Positions 1-6,901 of a stretch of 7,863 nucleotides of DNA are shown here, in pieces. The translations under genes and the position numbers were made by a program. Below the pieces are notes generated by a model. It was not told the DNA's origin. It was given only the letters and a program-made list of their open reading frames with translations, and searched no databases. The DNA is taken from NCBI GenBank assembly GCA_947464585.1, contig CANHYS010000076.1:1-7863 (forward strand), in the 5' to 3' direction. The number at the start of each line of letters is the position of its first letter. The first letter of the stretch is position 1. This DNA comes from Planctomycetaceae bacterium (GTDB taxonomy: Bacteria; Planctomycetota; Planctomycetia; Pirellulales; UBA1268).

Positions 1-350
1 GCTCGCTCGACCAGTTCACGCCGCTTGACGGCGGCATCGGCCGGCGAAGCATCACACGGGTGTCACACCGGCCGGTGCTCGAGGGACTGCTCGAGTGGGT
101 GCACGCGAATGGATGCGCGCCTGAGTATGTGCGACAGACGATCCCCTGCTCCGACGCGGGGATCACGATCGAGCGGTTCACGTGGGGGGCGGGTGCTGCG
201 GGCAGCGAGGTGGTCTTGTATCGCCTGGAAGGTGGCGGCCACACGTGGCCCGGTCGGGTGCCCGATTCGTTCTTTCTCGGCTCCTCCGCACTGTCGCTCG
301 ACGCCAACGCGATCATCTGGGGGTTCTTCCAGCGGCATCCGCTCGCCTGA
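1..350 (+). CDS. LpqC / polyhydroxybutyrate depolymerase-type esterase, C-terminal part
   Basis: Only the last 115 codons are present. The reading frame is open from base 3 to the TGA at 348-350 and the gene enters from the left edge, so the GTG at 60 is not a true start. The tail carries the sequence YRLEGGGHTWPG and then a closing segment, NAIIWGFFQRHP. Both are characteristic of secreted alpha/beta-hydrolases of the LpqC / poly(3-hydroxybutyrate) depolymerase family (COG3509). In that family the histidine of GGGHTWPG is the catalytic-triad histidine; the nucleophile serine and the acid would lie upstream of the window. The preceding stretch, TPLDGGIGRRSITR, fits the region before the family's conserved 'W...NGC' segment, seen here as EWVHANGCAP. 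Members act outside the cytoplasm on esters such as PHB oligomers or feruloyl/acetyl esters; the substrate cannot be told from this part. The gene converges on the DUF1501 gene with 51 bases between their stop codons. Confidence 0.85.
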   Translation, partial: SLDQFTPLDGGIGRRSITRVSHRPVLEGLLEWVHANGCAPEYVRQTIPCSDAGITIERFTWGAGAAGSEVVLYRLEGGGHTWPGRVPDSFFLGSSALSLDANAIIWGFFQRHPLA

Positions 351-401
351 CCCGCGGCAGCTGAGCTGGTGGTGCCGTCGTTGTCATGCCGAGAGCAGTG
401 G

Positions 402-1865
402 TCAGGCCAGAATGCCCTTCACCACGTGGCCATGCACGTCGGTGAGCCGGTAGTCGCGGCCCTGGAAGCGGTAGGTGAGCCGCTCGTGGTCGACGCCGAG
501 GCAGTGCAGCAGCGTGGCGTTGAGATCGTGGATGTGCACGGGATCCTGCACGATGTTATAGCCGTAGTCGTCGGTCACGCCGTGGACGACGCCAGGCTTC
601 ACGCCGCCGCCGGCCAGCCAGATCGAGAAGCAGCGGCCGTGGTGGTCGCGGCCGTAGTCTTCCACGAGGCCCCCCTGGCCATAGACCGTGCGGCCAAACT
701 CTCCCGCCCAGACGACGAGCGTCTCGTCGAGCAGGCCGCGGGCCGCGAGGTCCTCGACGAGCGCCGCCTGCGGCTGGTCGATGTCGCGGCACTGCTTGGG
801 GATGTTGCTCATCAGATTGTTGTGCTGGTCCCAGCCGCGGTGGTAGAGCTGCACGAACCGCACGCCCCGCTCCACCAGCCGCCGCGCGAGCAGGCAGTTG
901 GCGGCGAACGTGCCGGGCTTGCGGCTGTCAGGGCCGTAGTGATCGAAGGTGGCTGCCGACTCACCCGAAAGGTCGGTGAGTTCGGGCACCGAGGCCTGCA
1001 TCCGAAACGCCATCTCATACTGCGCGACCCGCGAGGCGATCTCCGGATCGCCATTCCGCTCGCGCTGGAGCGTGTGCAGCTCGGCGAGGCCGTCGAGCAT
1101 GCTCCGCCGCAGCTGCCGGCTCACGCCCGGCGGGTCGTTCAAGTAGAGCACGGGGTCGCCGCCGCTGCGGAGCTTCACTCCCTGGTGGCTCGACGGCAGA
1201 AAGCCCGAGCCCCAGAGCCGTTCGAGCAGGCCTTGGTTTGAATCGGCGCCGCTGCCCTGCGAGAGCATGACGACGAACGAGGGGAGGTCGTCGGCCTCCG
1301 TACCGAGGCCGTAGCTGAGCCAGGCGCCGAAGGAGGCGCGGCCCGGCTGTTGCGAGCCGGTCTGGATGAACGTGATCGCGGGATCGTGGTTGATCGCCTC
1401 GGTGTGCATGGAGCGGATGAGGCAGAGCTTATCGATCACCCGACCGGTGTGCGGCAGCAGCTCGCTGATCGACGTGCCCGACTGGCCGCATTGGCGGAAG
1501 CCGTATTTCGAGGCGATGACTGGAAAATTCTTCTGGCCTGAGGTCATGCCGGTGAGCCGCTGGCCCATGCGGATCGAGTCGGGCAGTTCGGTGCCGTGCT
1601 GCGACACGAGACCGGGCTTCGGGTCGAAGAGTTCCAAGTGCGAGGGCCCTCCCGACTGAAAGAGATAGATCACCCGCTTCGCCCGGGGCGCGAAGTGGAG
1701 CGCGGGCAGGGCCGGCGACGCGATCGCATCCCGCGAGAGCAGCGACGACATCGCGGCCATCGAGGCGGCCGTCGCCGAGCCGCCGAGGAAGGCGCGGCGG
1801 CCCAGCAGCGTGTGCAGGTGCGCCAGGTCGGGATTCAGTTTTTGGAGATCGTTTCGTCGAGGCAT
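402..1865 (-). CDS. DUF1501 family protein with Tat-like leader
   Basis: A complete 487-residue protein of the DUF1501 family, a sulfatase/alkaline-phosphatase-like fold abundant in Planctomycetes, with no firmly established reaction. Residues 20-50 form a twin-arginine-like leader ([18 protein letters not shown] at 23-24), suggesting export of a folded protein. Family hallmarks follow in order: [18 protein letters not shown] (68-85), the [10 protein letters not shown] region (107-116), [10 protein letters not shown] (341-350), [16 protein letters not shown] (384-399) and [19 protein letters not shown] (403-421). A C-terminal [14 protein letters not shown] follows (467-480). The acidic and histidine residues in GWDQH, GEFGRT and GRDHH are probable metal or active-site residues by analogy with the alkaline phosphatase superfamily; that is inference. 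The ATG at 1865 is supported by GGGGAG nine bases upstream. The gene starts inside the end of the DUF1553 gene (31-base overlap), so the two are one operon and probably translationally coupled. The length is normal and no damage is seen. Confidence 0.95.
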   Translation of the reverse strand: MPRRNDLQKLNPDLAHLHTLLGRRAFLGGSATAASMAAMSSLLSRDAIASPALPALHFAPRAKRVIYLFQSGGPSHLELFDPKPGLVSQHGTELPDSIRMGQRLTGMTSGQKNFPVIASKYGFRQCGQSGTSISELLPHTGRVIDKLCLIRSMHTEAINHDPAITFIQTGSQQPGRASFGAWLSYGLGTEADDLPSFVVMLSQGSGADSNQGLLERLWGSGFLPSSHQGVKLRSGGDPVLYLNDPPGVSRQLRRSMLDGLAELHTLQRERNGDPEIASRVAQYEMAFRMQASVPELTDLSGESAATFDHYGPDSRKPGTFAANCLLARRLVERGVRFVQLYHRGWDQHNNLMSNIPKQCRDIDQPQAALVEDLAARGLLDETLVVWAGEFGRTVYGQGGLVEDYGRDHHGRCFSIWLAGGGVKPGVVHGVTDDYGYNIVQDPVHIHDLNATLLHCLGVDHERLTYRFQGRDYRLTDVHGHVVKGILA

Positions 1866-4800
1866 AGGAGGGTGCTCCCCACGACCGTCCAGGCGGCCAG
1901 TTCGTCCGGCGGCAGCGGGCAGTCTTGTGCGTCATTGATGGCGACGAGCCGCCTCGCGGCCTCGGCATCGCCCTGAAAATGTCGGCGGAATTCGTTGAGC
2001 TTCGTGAGGAGCAGATCGATTTCCCGCGGCGCGGCATCGCGGGCCAGCACGAGCCGGCAGGCATGGGCGATGATTTCGCGGTCACGGCGGGCTGGATCGC
2101 CTGTCGACGCGCTGCCGCGGTCGGCGAGCGCGACGGCCCGCAACGCCACGCCCCGGGCTGCCTCCACGTAGGTCGGATCGTTCATGAGCACGAGGGCCTG
2201 GAGCGGCGTGCTCGTGCGGCTGCGGCGGATGACGCAGGTCTCGCGGTCGGGGGCGTCGAAGACGGCCAGTGCCGGTGGCGGGCAGGTCCGCTTCCAAAAC
2301 GTGTAGAGGCTCCGCCGATGGAGGCCGTCGCCGGAGTCGGGCACATAGGTCGCCTGATGCAGCACAGACACCTCCTCCCAGAGGCCGGCCGGCTGGAAGG
2401 GCTTCACGCTCGGGCCTCCAACGCGCTCCACGAGCAGTCCGCCCGCGAAGAGCGCCTGGTCGCGGACCATCTCGGCCGGCAGGCGGAAGCGGGGTCCGCG
2501 GGCGAGCAGCCGGTTGTCGGGATCGCGGACGAACGCCTCCGGGGCCGCCTCGGCTGCCTGCCGATAGGTCGCCGAGAGCACGATCGACTTGAGGATTGAC
2601 CGCATGTTCCAGCCCCCCTCGATGAGGTCGCTGGCAAGATGGTCGAGCAGTTCGGGATGTGTGGGGGGCGAGCCCTGGGCGCCGAAGTCCTCAACCGTCT
2701 CGACCAAGCCCCGGCCGAAGAGCATCTCCCACCAGCGATTGACGGCCACGCGGGCGGTGAGCGGATGCCGCGGATCGACGAGCCAGCGGGCCAGCGCCAG
2801 CCGGTTGGCGGCGATGCCTGCGGGCAACGGCGGCAGCCAGGCAGGCACGCCCGGCTCGACAGCGTCGCGGGGCTGGTCGTATTGGCCGCGATTGAGCACG
2901 TGAGCCTGCCGCGGCGTGTCGAGGTCGGCCATCACCATCACGCGGGTCGTCCGCGCATTGATCGACTCGATCCGTTCCTCGACCTGCTTGAGCCGGGCGG
3001 CCGTCGCGTCGGCCTCCGCCTTCGTGGGCTCCGGCTGGCTTGCGTCTTTCGCCGGCAACGCCGCCTTCAGCTCGGCCTTGGCCGTGAGCAGCGCGGCCAG
3101 TTCGCTCTCGTCGGCATAGTTTCGTAGGGCGATCGTCGGCTCTCCCACGCGGACGAGCTTCTTGCTCGCGTAGGCCACCGGCGGATCGGGGATGCTGTTG
3201 AAGAAGGCGAAGAGCCGGTAGTAGTCGCGCTGCGAGATCGGATCAAACTTGTGGTCGTGGCAGCGGGCGCACTGGAGCGTGAGCCCCATGAAGGCGGTGG
3301 CGGCCGTCTGGATCCGGTCGGCCACATATTCGACGCGGTATTCCTCCGGGATGATGCCTCCTTCGGTCGTGAGCACGTGGTTGCGGCCGAAGCCGGTCGC
3401 GATCCGCTGCGGCCGGCCGGCATCGGGCAGGAGATCGCCGGCGAGCTGCTCCACGATGAAGCGGTCGTAGGGCATGTTGCGGGCGAAGGCGTCGATCACC
3501 CAGTCGCGCCACGGCCACTGCGTCCGCTCCTCGTCGTTGTTGTAGCCGTTGGTGTCGGCGTAGCGGGCGACGTCGAGCCACTGCATCGCCATCCGTTCGG
3601 CATGCCGGGGCGACGCGAGCAGCCGATCGACCACCTGCTCATGGGCGTTGGCCGACTGGTCGGCGAGGAACGCGGCTCGCTCGTCGGGCGTCGGCGGCAG
3701 GCCGGTGAGGTCGAGCGACACCCGCCGCAGCCATGCCTCCCGCGAGGCTTCTGCCGCCGGCGTGAGCTTTTCCTCGGCGAGACGGGCGAGCACGAATTGA
3801 TCGATCGCGTTGCGGGGCCAGCCGGCATGCGGGCCGGCGGCGGGAACGGGAACCGGCGGACGCTGCACCGGCTGAAACGCCCAGTGGGGTTCGTATCCGG
3901 CTCCTTGGGCGATCCACTGCTGGAGCAGTTCGATCTGCTGCGGCGAGAGCGGTTTCTTGAAGGCCGGTGGCGGCATGACCGTGTCTGCATCGGTCGACGT
4001 GATCCGGGGCACGAGTTCGCTCTCGGCGATCTTTCCGGGCACGATCGCCCGCATGCCGGAATCGAGCGCCGCGATTGCCGACTCGCGGAGATCGAGCCGC
4101 AGCCCGGCCTCGCGGGAGTGTTCGTCGAGGCCGTGGCAGTTGAAGCAGTGGGTGGCGAGGATCGGCTGGATGTCGCGGGTGTATGAGAGCCGCCGCGAGG
4201 TCTGGTTCGCGTTCGCGGCCGGGGTTGCGTCCGCGGCCGGCGGCATGAGGCCCATCCCTGCGACCCTGTCGAGCATCCGTCCGGCGACGAGCTTCATGCC
4301 CGCGTAGTTCCAGTGGTTGGGATCGCGGAGGGGGGCGTCGAGCGTGTCGACGGAGGAGGTGCCCGGCACTTTTTTGCACAGTTCCTCGATGGCGGCGTTG
4401 TAGGCCGCGTAGCGAGGCATGAAACGTGTCATCACGATCGGCGTGTCGCCGCCGATCTCCTGCCGCAGTCGGGCCAGATGCTCCTCGACGGCCGGTTTCC
4501 ATTGCTCCACTGGCGTGCCCGCGATCGCGTCATTGATGCCGAGCGAAAAAAGGATGACAGTCCGCACCTGCTCATCCGCGAGCAGTCGCTTCGCCGCGAC
4601 GAAGCGGGTGCGAAACGTCTGAAAATACCTGCCGTCAGCCGCCCATTCCGCGATCCTGCTGCCCCCCTGGCCGGTCTTTACCAGGTAGACCGGCAGGCTC
4701 CCCTTCGGCATCCGCTCGGCCCTGTTTGCCAACTCCAGTTCGAAACCGTGTGTTTCCGTGGGCTTGAGCCCCGTGTGGCCCAGCAGATTGTTGGTGCCGA

Positions 4801-5053
4801 TGTCGAGGGGCCGGAAGACGAGCGCGTCGTTGTCGAGGATCTGCACCGCTGAACGCGTGGCGAGCTCCTCGGTGGTAGCCTCGGAGTTGAGGGCGAATCC
4901 GCCGGAGTTGCTTTCACCCGTGATGATCACGAGCAGCTTCGGCCGTCGCCCGCCGTCCGCCGGCTCTTCGGCGCGTGCGGAGATAGCACCGACCGTGATC
5001 AACACGGTCGCGAGCGTCACGACGACCAGATGGTGCAGCATGCGTTCAATCAT
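1835..5053 (-). CDS. SGNH hydrolase - PSCyt1 - DUF1549 - DUF1553 fusion protein
   Basis: A complete 1072-residue exported protein. Residues 1-28 are a signal peptide (hydrophobic core about 8-24, cleavage after ARA). Residues 40-265 look like an SGNH/sialate O-acetylesterase-type hydrolase: GESNSGG with candidate nucleophile S48, GQGGSR (128-133) and GIND with N174 for the oxyanion hole, and DPNH with D244 and H247. Residues 288-385 are a planctomycete cytochrome c domain (PSCyt1): CFNCH (C303, C306, H307) binds haem, and M360 in VMPPP is a likely axial ligand. DUF1549 spans about 413-622, with a second CxxCH (C595, C598, H599). A charged, probably coiled insert spans about 648-700. DUF1553 spans about 750-1010, ending in the usual [15 protein letters not shown] tail. 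The DUF1549/DUF1553 module is of unknown chemistry; it commonly sits beside DUF1501, as here. The N-terminal hydrolase is unusual; it suggests de-esterification of a polysaccharide coupled to the haem module (inference). Start 5053 fits the promoter; M5 is an alternative. Confidence 0.92.
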   Translation of the reverse strand: MIERMLHHLVVVTLATVLITVGAISARAEEPADGGRRPKLLVIITGESNSGGFALNSEATTEELATRSAVQILDNDALVFRPLDIGTNNLLGHTGLKPTETHGFELELANRAERMPKGSLPVYLVKTGQGGSRIAEWAADGRYFQTFRTRFVAAKRLLADEQVRTVILFSLGINDAIAGTPVEQWKPAVEEHLARLRQEIGGDTPIVMTRFMPRYAAYNAAIEELCKKVPGTSSVDTLDAPLRDPNHWNYAGMKLVAGRMLDRVAGMGLMPPAADATPAANANQTSRRLSYTRDIQPILATHCFNCHGLDEHSREAGLRLDLRESAIAALDSGMRAIVPGKIAESELVPRITSTDADTVMPPPAFKKPLSPQQIELLQQWIAQGAGYEPHWAFQPVQRPPVPVPAAGPHAGWPRNAIDQFVLARLAEEKLTPAAEASREAWLRRVSLDLTGLPPTPDERAAFLADQSANAHEQVVDRLLASPRHAERMAMQWLDVARYADTNGYNNDEERTQWPWRDWVIDAFARNMPYDRFIVEQLAGDLLPDAGRPQRIATGFGRNHVLTTEGGIIPEEYRVEYVADRIQTAATAFMGLTLQCARCHDHKFDPISQRDYYRLFAFFNSIPDPPVAYASKKLVRVGEPTIALRNYADESELAALLTAKAELKAALPAKDASQPEPTKAEADATAARLKQVEERIESINARTTRVMVMADLDTPRQAHVLNRGQYDQPRDAVEPGVPAWLPPLPAGIAANRLALARWLVDPRHPLTARVAVNRWWEMLFGRGLVETVEDFGAQGSPPTHPELLDHLASDLIEGGWNMRSILKSIVLSATYRQAAEAAPEAFVRDPDNRLLARGPRFRLPAEMVRDQALFAGGLLVERVGGPSVKPFQPAGLWEEVSVLHQATYVPDSGDGLHRRSLYTFWKRTCPPPALAVFDAPDRETCVIRRSRTSTPLQALVLMNDPTYVEAARGVALRAVALADRGSASTGDPARRDREIIAHACRLVLARDAAPREIDLLLTKLNEFRRHFQGDAEAARRLVAINDAQDCPLPPDELAAWTVVGSTLLCLDETISKN
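1875..1880 (-). promoter_or_regulatory. Ribosome binding site of the DUF1501 gene
   Basis: On the minus strand the bases GGGGAG lie nine bases before the ATG at 1865, inside the coding sequence of the upstream DUF1553 gene. This site supports the chosen start and suggests re-initiation by ribosomes finishing the upstream gene. Confidence 0.6.
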
Positions 5054-5060
5054 AGGACGA

Positions 5061-5090
5061 ATAATACCAACGGCCGGGGCTCGCTGTCAG
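5061..5090 (-). promoter_or_regulatory. Sigma70-like promoter of the SGNH-DUF1553 / DUF1501 operon
   Basis: Read on the minus strand, CTGACA (5090-5085) is followed after 18 bases by TATTAT (5066-5061). Each hexamer matches the sigma70 consensus at five of six positions, notable in such GC-rich DNA. Transcription should begin about seven bases past the -10 box, around 5055-5053, at or next to the ATG. There is no Shine-Dalgarno sequence before this ATG, which fits a leaderless message. The promoter lies in the 55-base gap after the mannonate dehydratase remnant. The start site is predicted, not measured. Confidence 0.5.
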
Positions 5091-5108
5091 GCTCGGTGAT
5101 CGGGGTAA

Positions 5109-5411
5109 TCAGGCCGTCGCGTCGAGCAGGCCGCGCATGTAGCCGACGGCGAAGAGACGGCCCTGCATGTGGTAGCCGGCCAGTTCGTTCGACTCCCCTT
5201 CGAGGGTCGGCACGTGGTCGGGCCGGGCGGGGCCCGTGAAGCCGATCTCACGATAGGCGCGGATGCAAGCGGCCATGTCGGTCTTGCCCGTGTCGTCGAG
5301 CGTCCGGCCGAGATGCTGGGGATAACGAGCCACGACGTCGGTCGCCCCCATCTGGGCGGCGAGCCGGAGGTTTGTGTCGGTGTGCGGTATGCAGGCGAGT
5401 GCGATGCGCAT
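5109..5411 (-). pseudogene. uxuA: Mannonate dehydratase (UxuA-like) remnant with internal deletion
   Basis: This 100-codon open frame keeps both ends of a UxuA-like mannonate dehydratase but not the middle. Residues 1-32 (RLAAQMGATDVVARYP) match the first beta-alpha unit of the barrel. Residues 38-100 match the C-terminal end of the family: DDTGKTDMAACIRAYREIGF, RPDHVPTLEGES and GRLFAVGYMRGL. Intact members are about 300-400 residues, so roughly 200 or more residues are missing between about residue 32 and 38, where the family's metal-binding and most catalytic residues lie. The full enzyme dehydrates D-mannonate to 2-keto-3-deoxygluconate in hexuronate catabolism; this fragment cannot be expected to. 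The reading frame stays open across the junction, so a short protein could still be made, but there is no clear ribosome binding site before the ATG at 5411. An alternative is a deliberate mini-protein, which I think unlikely. It lies upstream of the DUF1553 operon on the same strand. Confidence 0.75.
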
Positions 5412-5440
5412 GGGCGGGACTCACGAGGCGTGATCGATGC

Positions 5441-5483
5441 GTTCAGGAAAACTCCCATGCAAGCCCGAAGCGCAAGCGAGGGA
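5441..5483. repeat. Planctomycete-type dispersed intergenic repeat
   Basis: The core CCCGAAGCGCAAGCGAGGG (5464-5482), preceded by a GGAAAACTCCCATGCAAG-like stretch, resembles a dispersed intergenic repeat that I recall from many planctomycete genomes. There it gives spurious peptides such as QARSASEG or SLALRA, depending on frame. Here the same artefact appears in frames crossing it. It contains the near-direct repeat AAGCGCAAGCG. Only one copy is in this window, so the repeat status rests on memory and not on a second copy seen here. Confidence 0.5.
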
Positions 5484-5487
5484 AAGA

Positions 5488-5502
5488 CGGGCGCAACGCC
5501 CG
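5488..5502. other. Small GC hairpin next to the dispersed repeat
   Basis: CGGGCG (5488-5493) and CGCCCG (5497-5502) pair perfectly around a three-base CAA loop. It lies six bases after the dispersed repeat core and may be part of the same element. No T-run follows on either strand, so it is not a classical terminator. Confidence 0.35.
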
Positions 5503-5594
5503 CTACGATAGCCGCATGGTCCGTTCGGACAGGTGTGCCTGCGCCCGCTTTCGGTGCGTCACACGCCACGCGGGATGGTGGTCATGCCCGGAGT

Positions 5595-5619
5595 CCCCCG
5601 GCTTCCGCCGGGGGCTTTT
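5595..5619 (+). terminator. GC-rich hairpin followed by a T-run (intrinsic terminator-like)
   Basis: CCCCCGGC (5595-5602) and GCCGGGGG (5607-5614) form a perfect 8-bp stem with a TTCC loop, followed by CTTTTATT. The shape is that of an intrinsic terminator reading on the plus strand. No plus-strand gene precedes it. It lies 25 bases beyond the stop codon of the lipoprotein remnant on the opposite strand, and in that direction no T-run follows. It may instead be a mobile GC-rich repeat or a 3'-end stabilising hairpin of the former minus-strand gene. Confidence 0.45.
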
Positions 5620-5638
5620 ATTCGGATGCGATGCGGCG

Positions 5639-5924
5639 TCACTCGGCCTTGAGGTCGAACGTGAGGTCGCGGGTCGGGCCTGTCACGTCGACGGTGAAGC
5701 CCGAGGTCTCGATATTCCCGTAGCGTTTGGGAATGTTCGACTTGTTGGCCTCCGGCGAAAACGGGTCGCTGGGCCGGTTGGAAGGATCGATCGGCTGTGG
5801 GCTGACGATGCTACACCTTGTAGGAGCCCTTCACGACGCCGGGGAATGATTCCGCCGACGCAAGAGTGAACGAGCCGGCCTTGATGGTGGCCATGGCGCT
5901 ATGGCCCTCCACCCGCGGTGGCTA
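5639..5924 (-). pseudogene. Small planctomycete lipoprotein (carboxypeptidase-regulatory-like) remnant, frameshifted
   Basis: Two minus-strand frames join into one protein tail. From 5894 to 5814 the frame reads ATIKAGSFTLASAESF then GVVKGSYKV and hits TAG. Shifting by one base, from 5812 to the TGA at 5639-5641, it continues SIVSPQPIDPSN, then NKSNIPKRYGNIETSGFTVD and VTGPTRDLTFDLKAE. An extra base at 5813 explains the break. The joined text resembles the C-terminal half of small secreted lipoproteins common in Planctomycetes. These are often annotated as carboxypeptidase regulatory-like or transthyretin-like, with a '...GxYKVxI...IPxxY...SGxTxxV...FxLK' pattern. The N-terminal half with signal peptide and lipobox is absent: the upstream frame is closed by TAG at 5924-5922, and from about 5910 outwards the DNA codes on the other strand for the AraC-type regulator. 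It is damaged twice and surely inactive. The family name is from pattern recall, so moderately sure. Confidence 0.6.
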
Positions 5925-6636
5925 CCGCGTTGGCACCGACCCGCGGCAGACGTTCGACGCTCAGGCCGGCGACTTTCTGATCATGTCGCCGGAGTGCGAC
6001 CATGCGTGGACCACGAGCGACAGCCCGCTCGGATGCCGCGAGGGCGTGTCGGCCCACTTCGCCCTCTTCCGCCCGCCTTCAGTGCTCCAACTGCTCCTCC
6101 GCTATCGAGAGGTGCAGCCGCACTACAGCCTGCTGCGGATTTCCGACCCAGCGATGCTGCGACGGATGATCCGCTGCTTCCGGCAGATGGAAGCGATCTG
6201 CAACTCGCACTTGCCCAATCGCGTGGCGCTGCAGTTCAACCTGCTCGAGCAGGTGCTGCTCTGGTGCCAGGCGGCCCAGCATTCCCGGCACGATGCCACC
6301 GACAGGCGGGTGCAGAAGGCGATCGAATTCATGGCGGGCAGCCTCGCGGACGAGATCACGATCGAACAGATCTGCCGGGCGGCGCGGGTGTCGCGGTCGC
6401 AATTGGCGGTGCTGTTCGAACGGTCGCTCGGCACCTCGCCGATGCGCTACCTGGAAAAGCTCCGGATCGATCGGGCCAAGCAGCTCCTGCGGCTGAGCAA
6501 CCAGAAGTTCGCCGGCGTGGCCACGGCCGTGGGCTTCTGCGACTCGAAATACATGGCCAACCGTTTCAAGGCGGTGGTCGGCGTGACGCCCAGCGAATAC
6601 CGCAGCAGCTGCCGCGCTGAGCACGAGGGCCGGTAG
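5866..6636 (+). CDS. AraC-family transcriptional regulator, probably N-terminally truncated
   Basis: A 256-residue protein. The C-terminal 100 residues are a complete AraC/XylS DNA-binding domain. The first helix-turn-helix is at about 163-185 (ITIEQICRAARVSRSQLAVL). The linker helix carries YLEKLRIDRAKQLL, and the second helix-turn-helix, at about 213-237, is followed by GVTPSEYR. Residues 16-70 match the later part of the usual N-terminal cupin sensor domain (GGYRV, AGDFLIMSPECDHAW, SAHFALFRP). The usual first 30-40 residues are missing. The first 14 residues, from the GTG at 5866, are encoded by DNA antisense to the lipoprotein remnant and look like accidental sequence. No good ribosome binding site precedes the GTG or the ATG at 5884. 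Such regulators usually bind a small sugar-like ligand and activate nearby catabolic genes. Here the gene may be decaying or may have gained a new start. The putative glycosidase 265 bases downstream on the same strand is the obvious target to consider (inference). Confidence 0.75.
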   Translation: MNEPALMVAMALWPSTRGGYRVGTDPRQTFDAQAGDFLIMSPECDHAWTTSDSPLGCREGVSAHFALFRPPSVLQLLLRYREVQPHYSLLRISDPAMLRRMIRCFRQMEAICNSHLPNRVALQFNLLEQVLLWCQAAQHSRHDATDRRVQKAIEFMAGSLADEITIEQICRAARVSRSQLAVLFERSLGTSPMRYLEKLRIDRAKQLLRLSNQKFAGVATAVGFCDSKYMANRFKAVVGVTPSEYRSSCRAEHEGR

Positions 6637-6901
6637 GAAGTGTGCACGGGGCAAAGACTGGTGTTATGGCCAGCAGGGGCACGCCTGTCCGGTTGATCTT
6701 TATCGAGATCCGACGCATACGAACCCCCTGCACAGTGGTGTGCATGCGTCCGGTGATGGTGTGTGAAAAGCCGCCGCAGCAGGCCGCGAGTCACCGCAGC
6801 GGCAGATTACACTCGCACATTGGAGGCATGCACGGATACGGTCACGTTCGCCTTTCTCGCGACGGCGCCGCGAGCAGCCTCGCCCAGGAGTGTTTCAGGC
6901 C
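6637..6901 (+). other. Intergenic region with TGTGCA inverted repeats
   Basis: I see no gene in this 265-base gap. It holds TGTGCA-type sites: TGTGCA at 6641-6646 and a perfect dyad TGCACAGTGGTGTGCA at 6729-6744. Arms GACGCAT (6712-6718) and ATGCGTC (6744-6750) form an outer inverted repeat around that dyad. CTCGCG (6856-6861) and CGCGAG (6869-6874) could make a hairpin shortly before the next gene's ribosome binding site. A weak promoter candidate is TTGATC (6693-6698), a 17-base gap and CATACG (6716-6721). The region probably carries the control signals of the secreted protein gene that follows. Confidence 0.35.
6886..6890 (+). promoter_or_regulatory. Ribosome binding site of the secreted putative glycosidase
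   Basis: AGGAG lies 11 bases before the ATG at 6902. The later in-frame ATG at 6932, which would give a shorter and equally good signal peptide, has no such site, so this motif decides the start. Confidence 0.45.

Noticed and set aside
60..350. GTG at 60 as the start of a 96-residue protein
   Set aside because: The same frame is open to the left edge and the upstream residues fit the esterase family, so the gene begins outside the window.
351..401. Possible terminator between the convergent esterase and DUF1501 genes (CGGCA at 355-359, TGCCG at 373-377)
   Set aside because: The stem is only five base pairs and no T-run follows on either strand.
369..1241. 290-codon plus-strand open frame opposite the DUF1501 gene
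   Set aside because: It is an antisense shadow of strongly conserved DUF1501 coding sequence in GC-rich DNA, and its translation is V/A/R/E-rich without family motifs.
3251..4186. 311-codon plus-strand open frame opposite the DUF1553 gene
   Set aside because: It mirrors the codon structure of the true minus-strand gene, which has clear domains throughout; the shadow has none.
5087..5569. 160-codon minus-strand frame overlapping the mannonate dehydratase remnant
   Set aside because: It runs through the dispersed repeat (giving the typical SLALRA peptide) and is out of frame with the recognisable UxuA ends.
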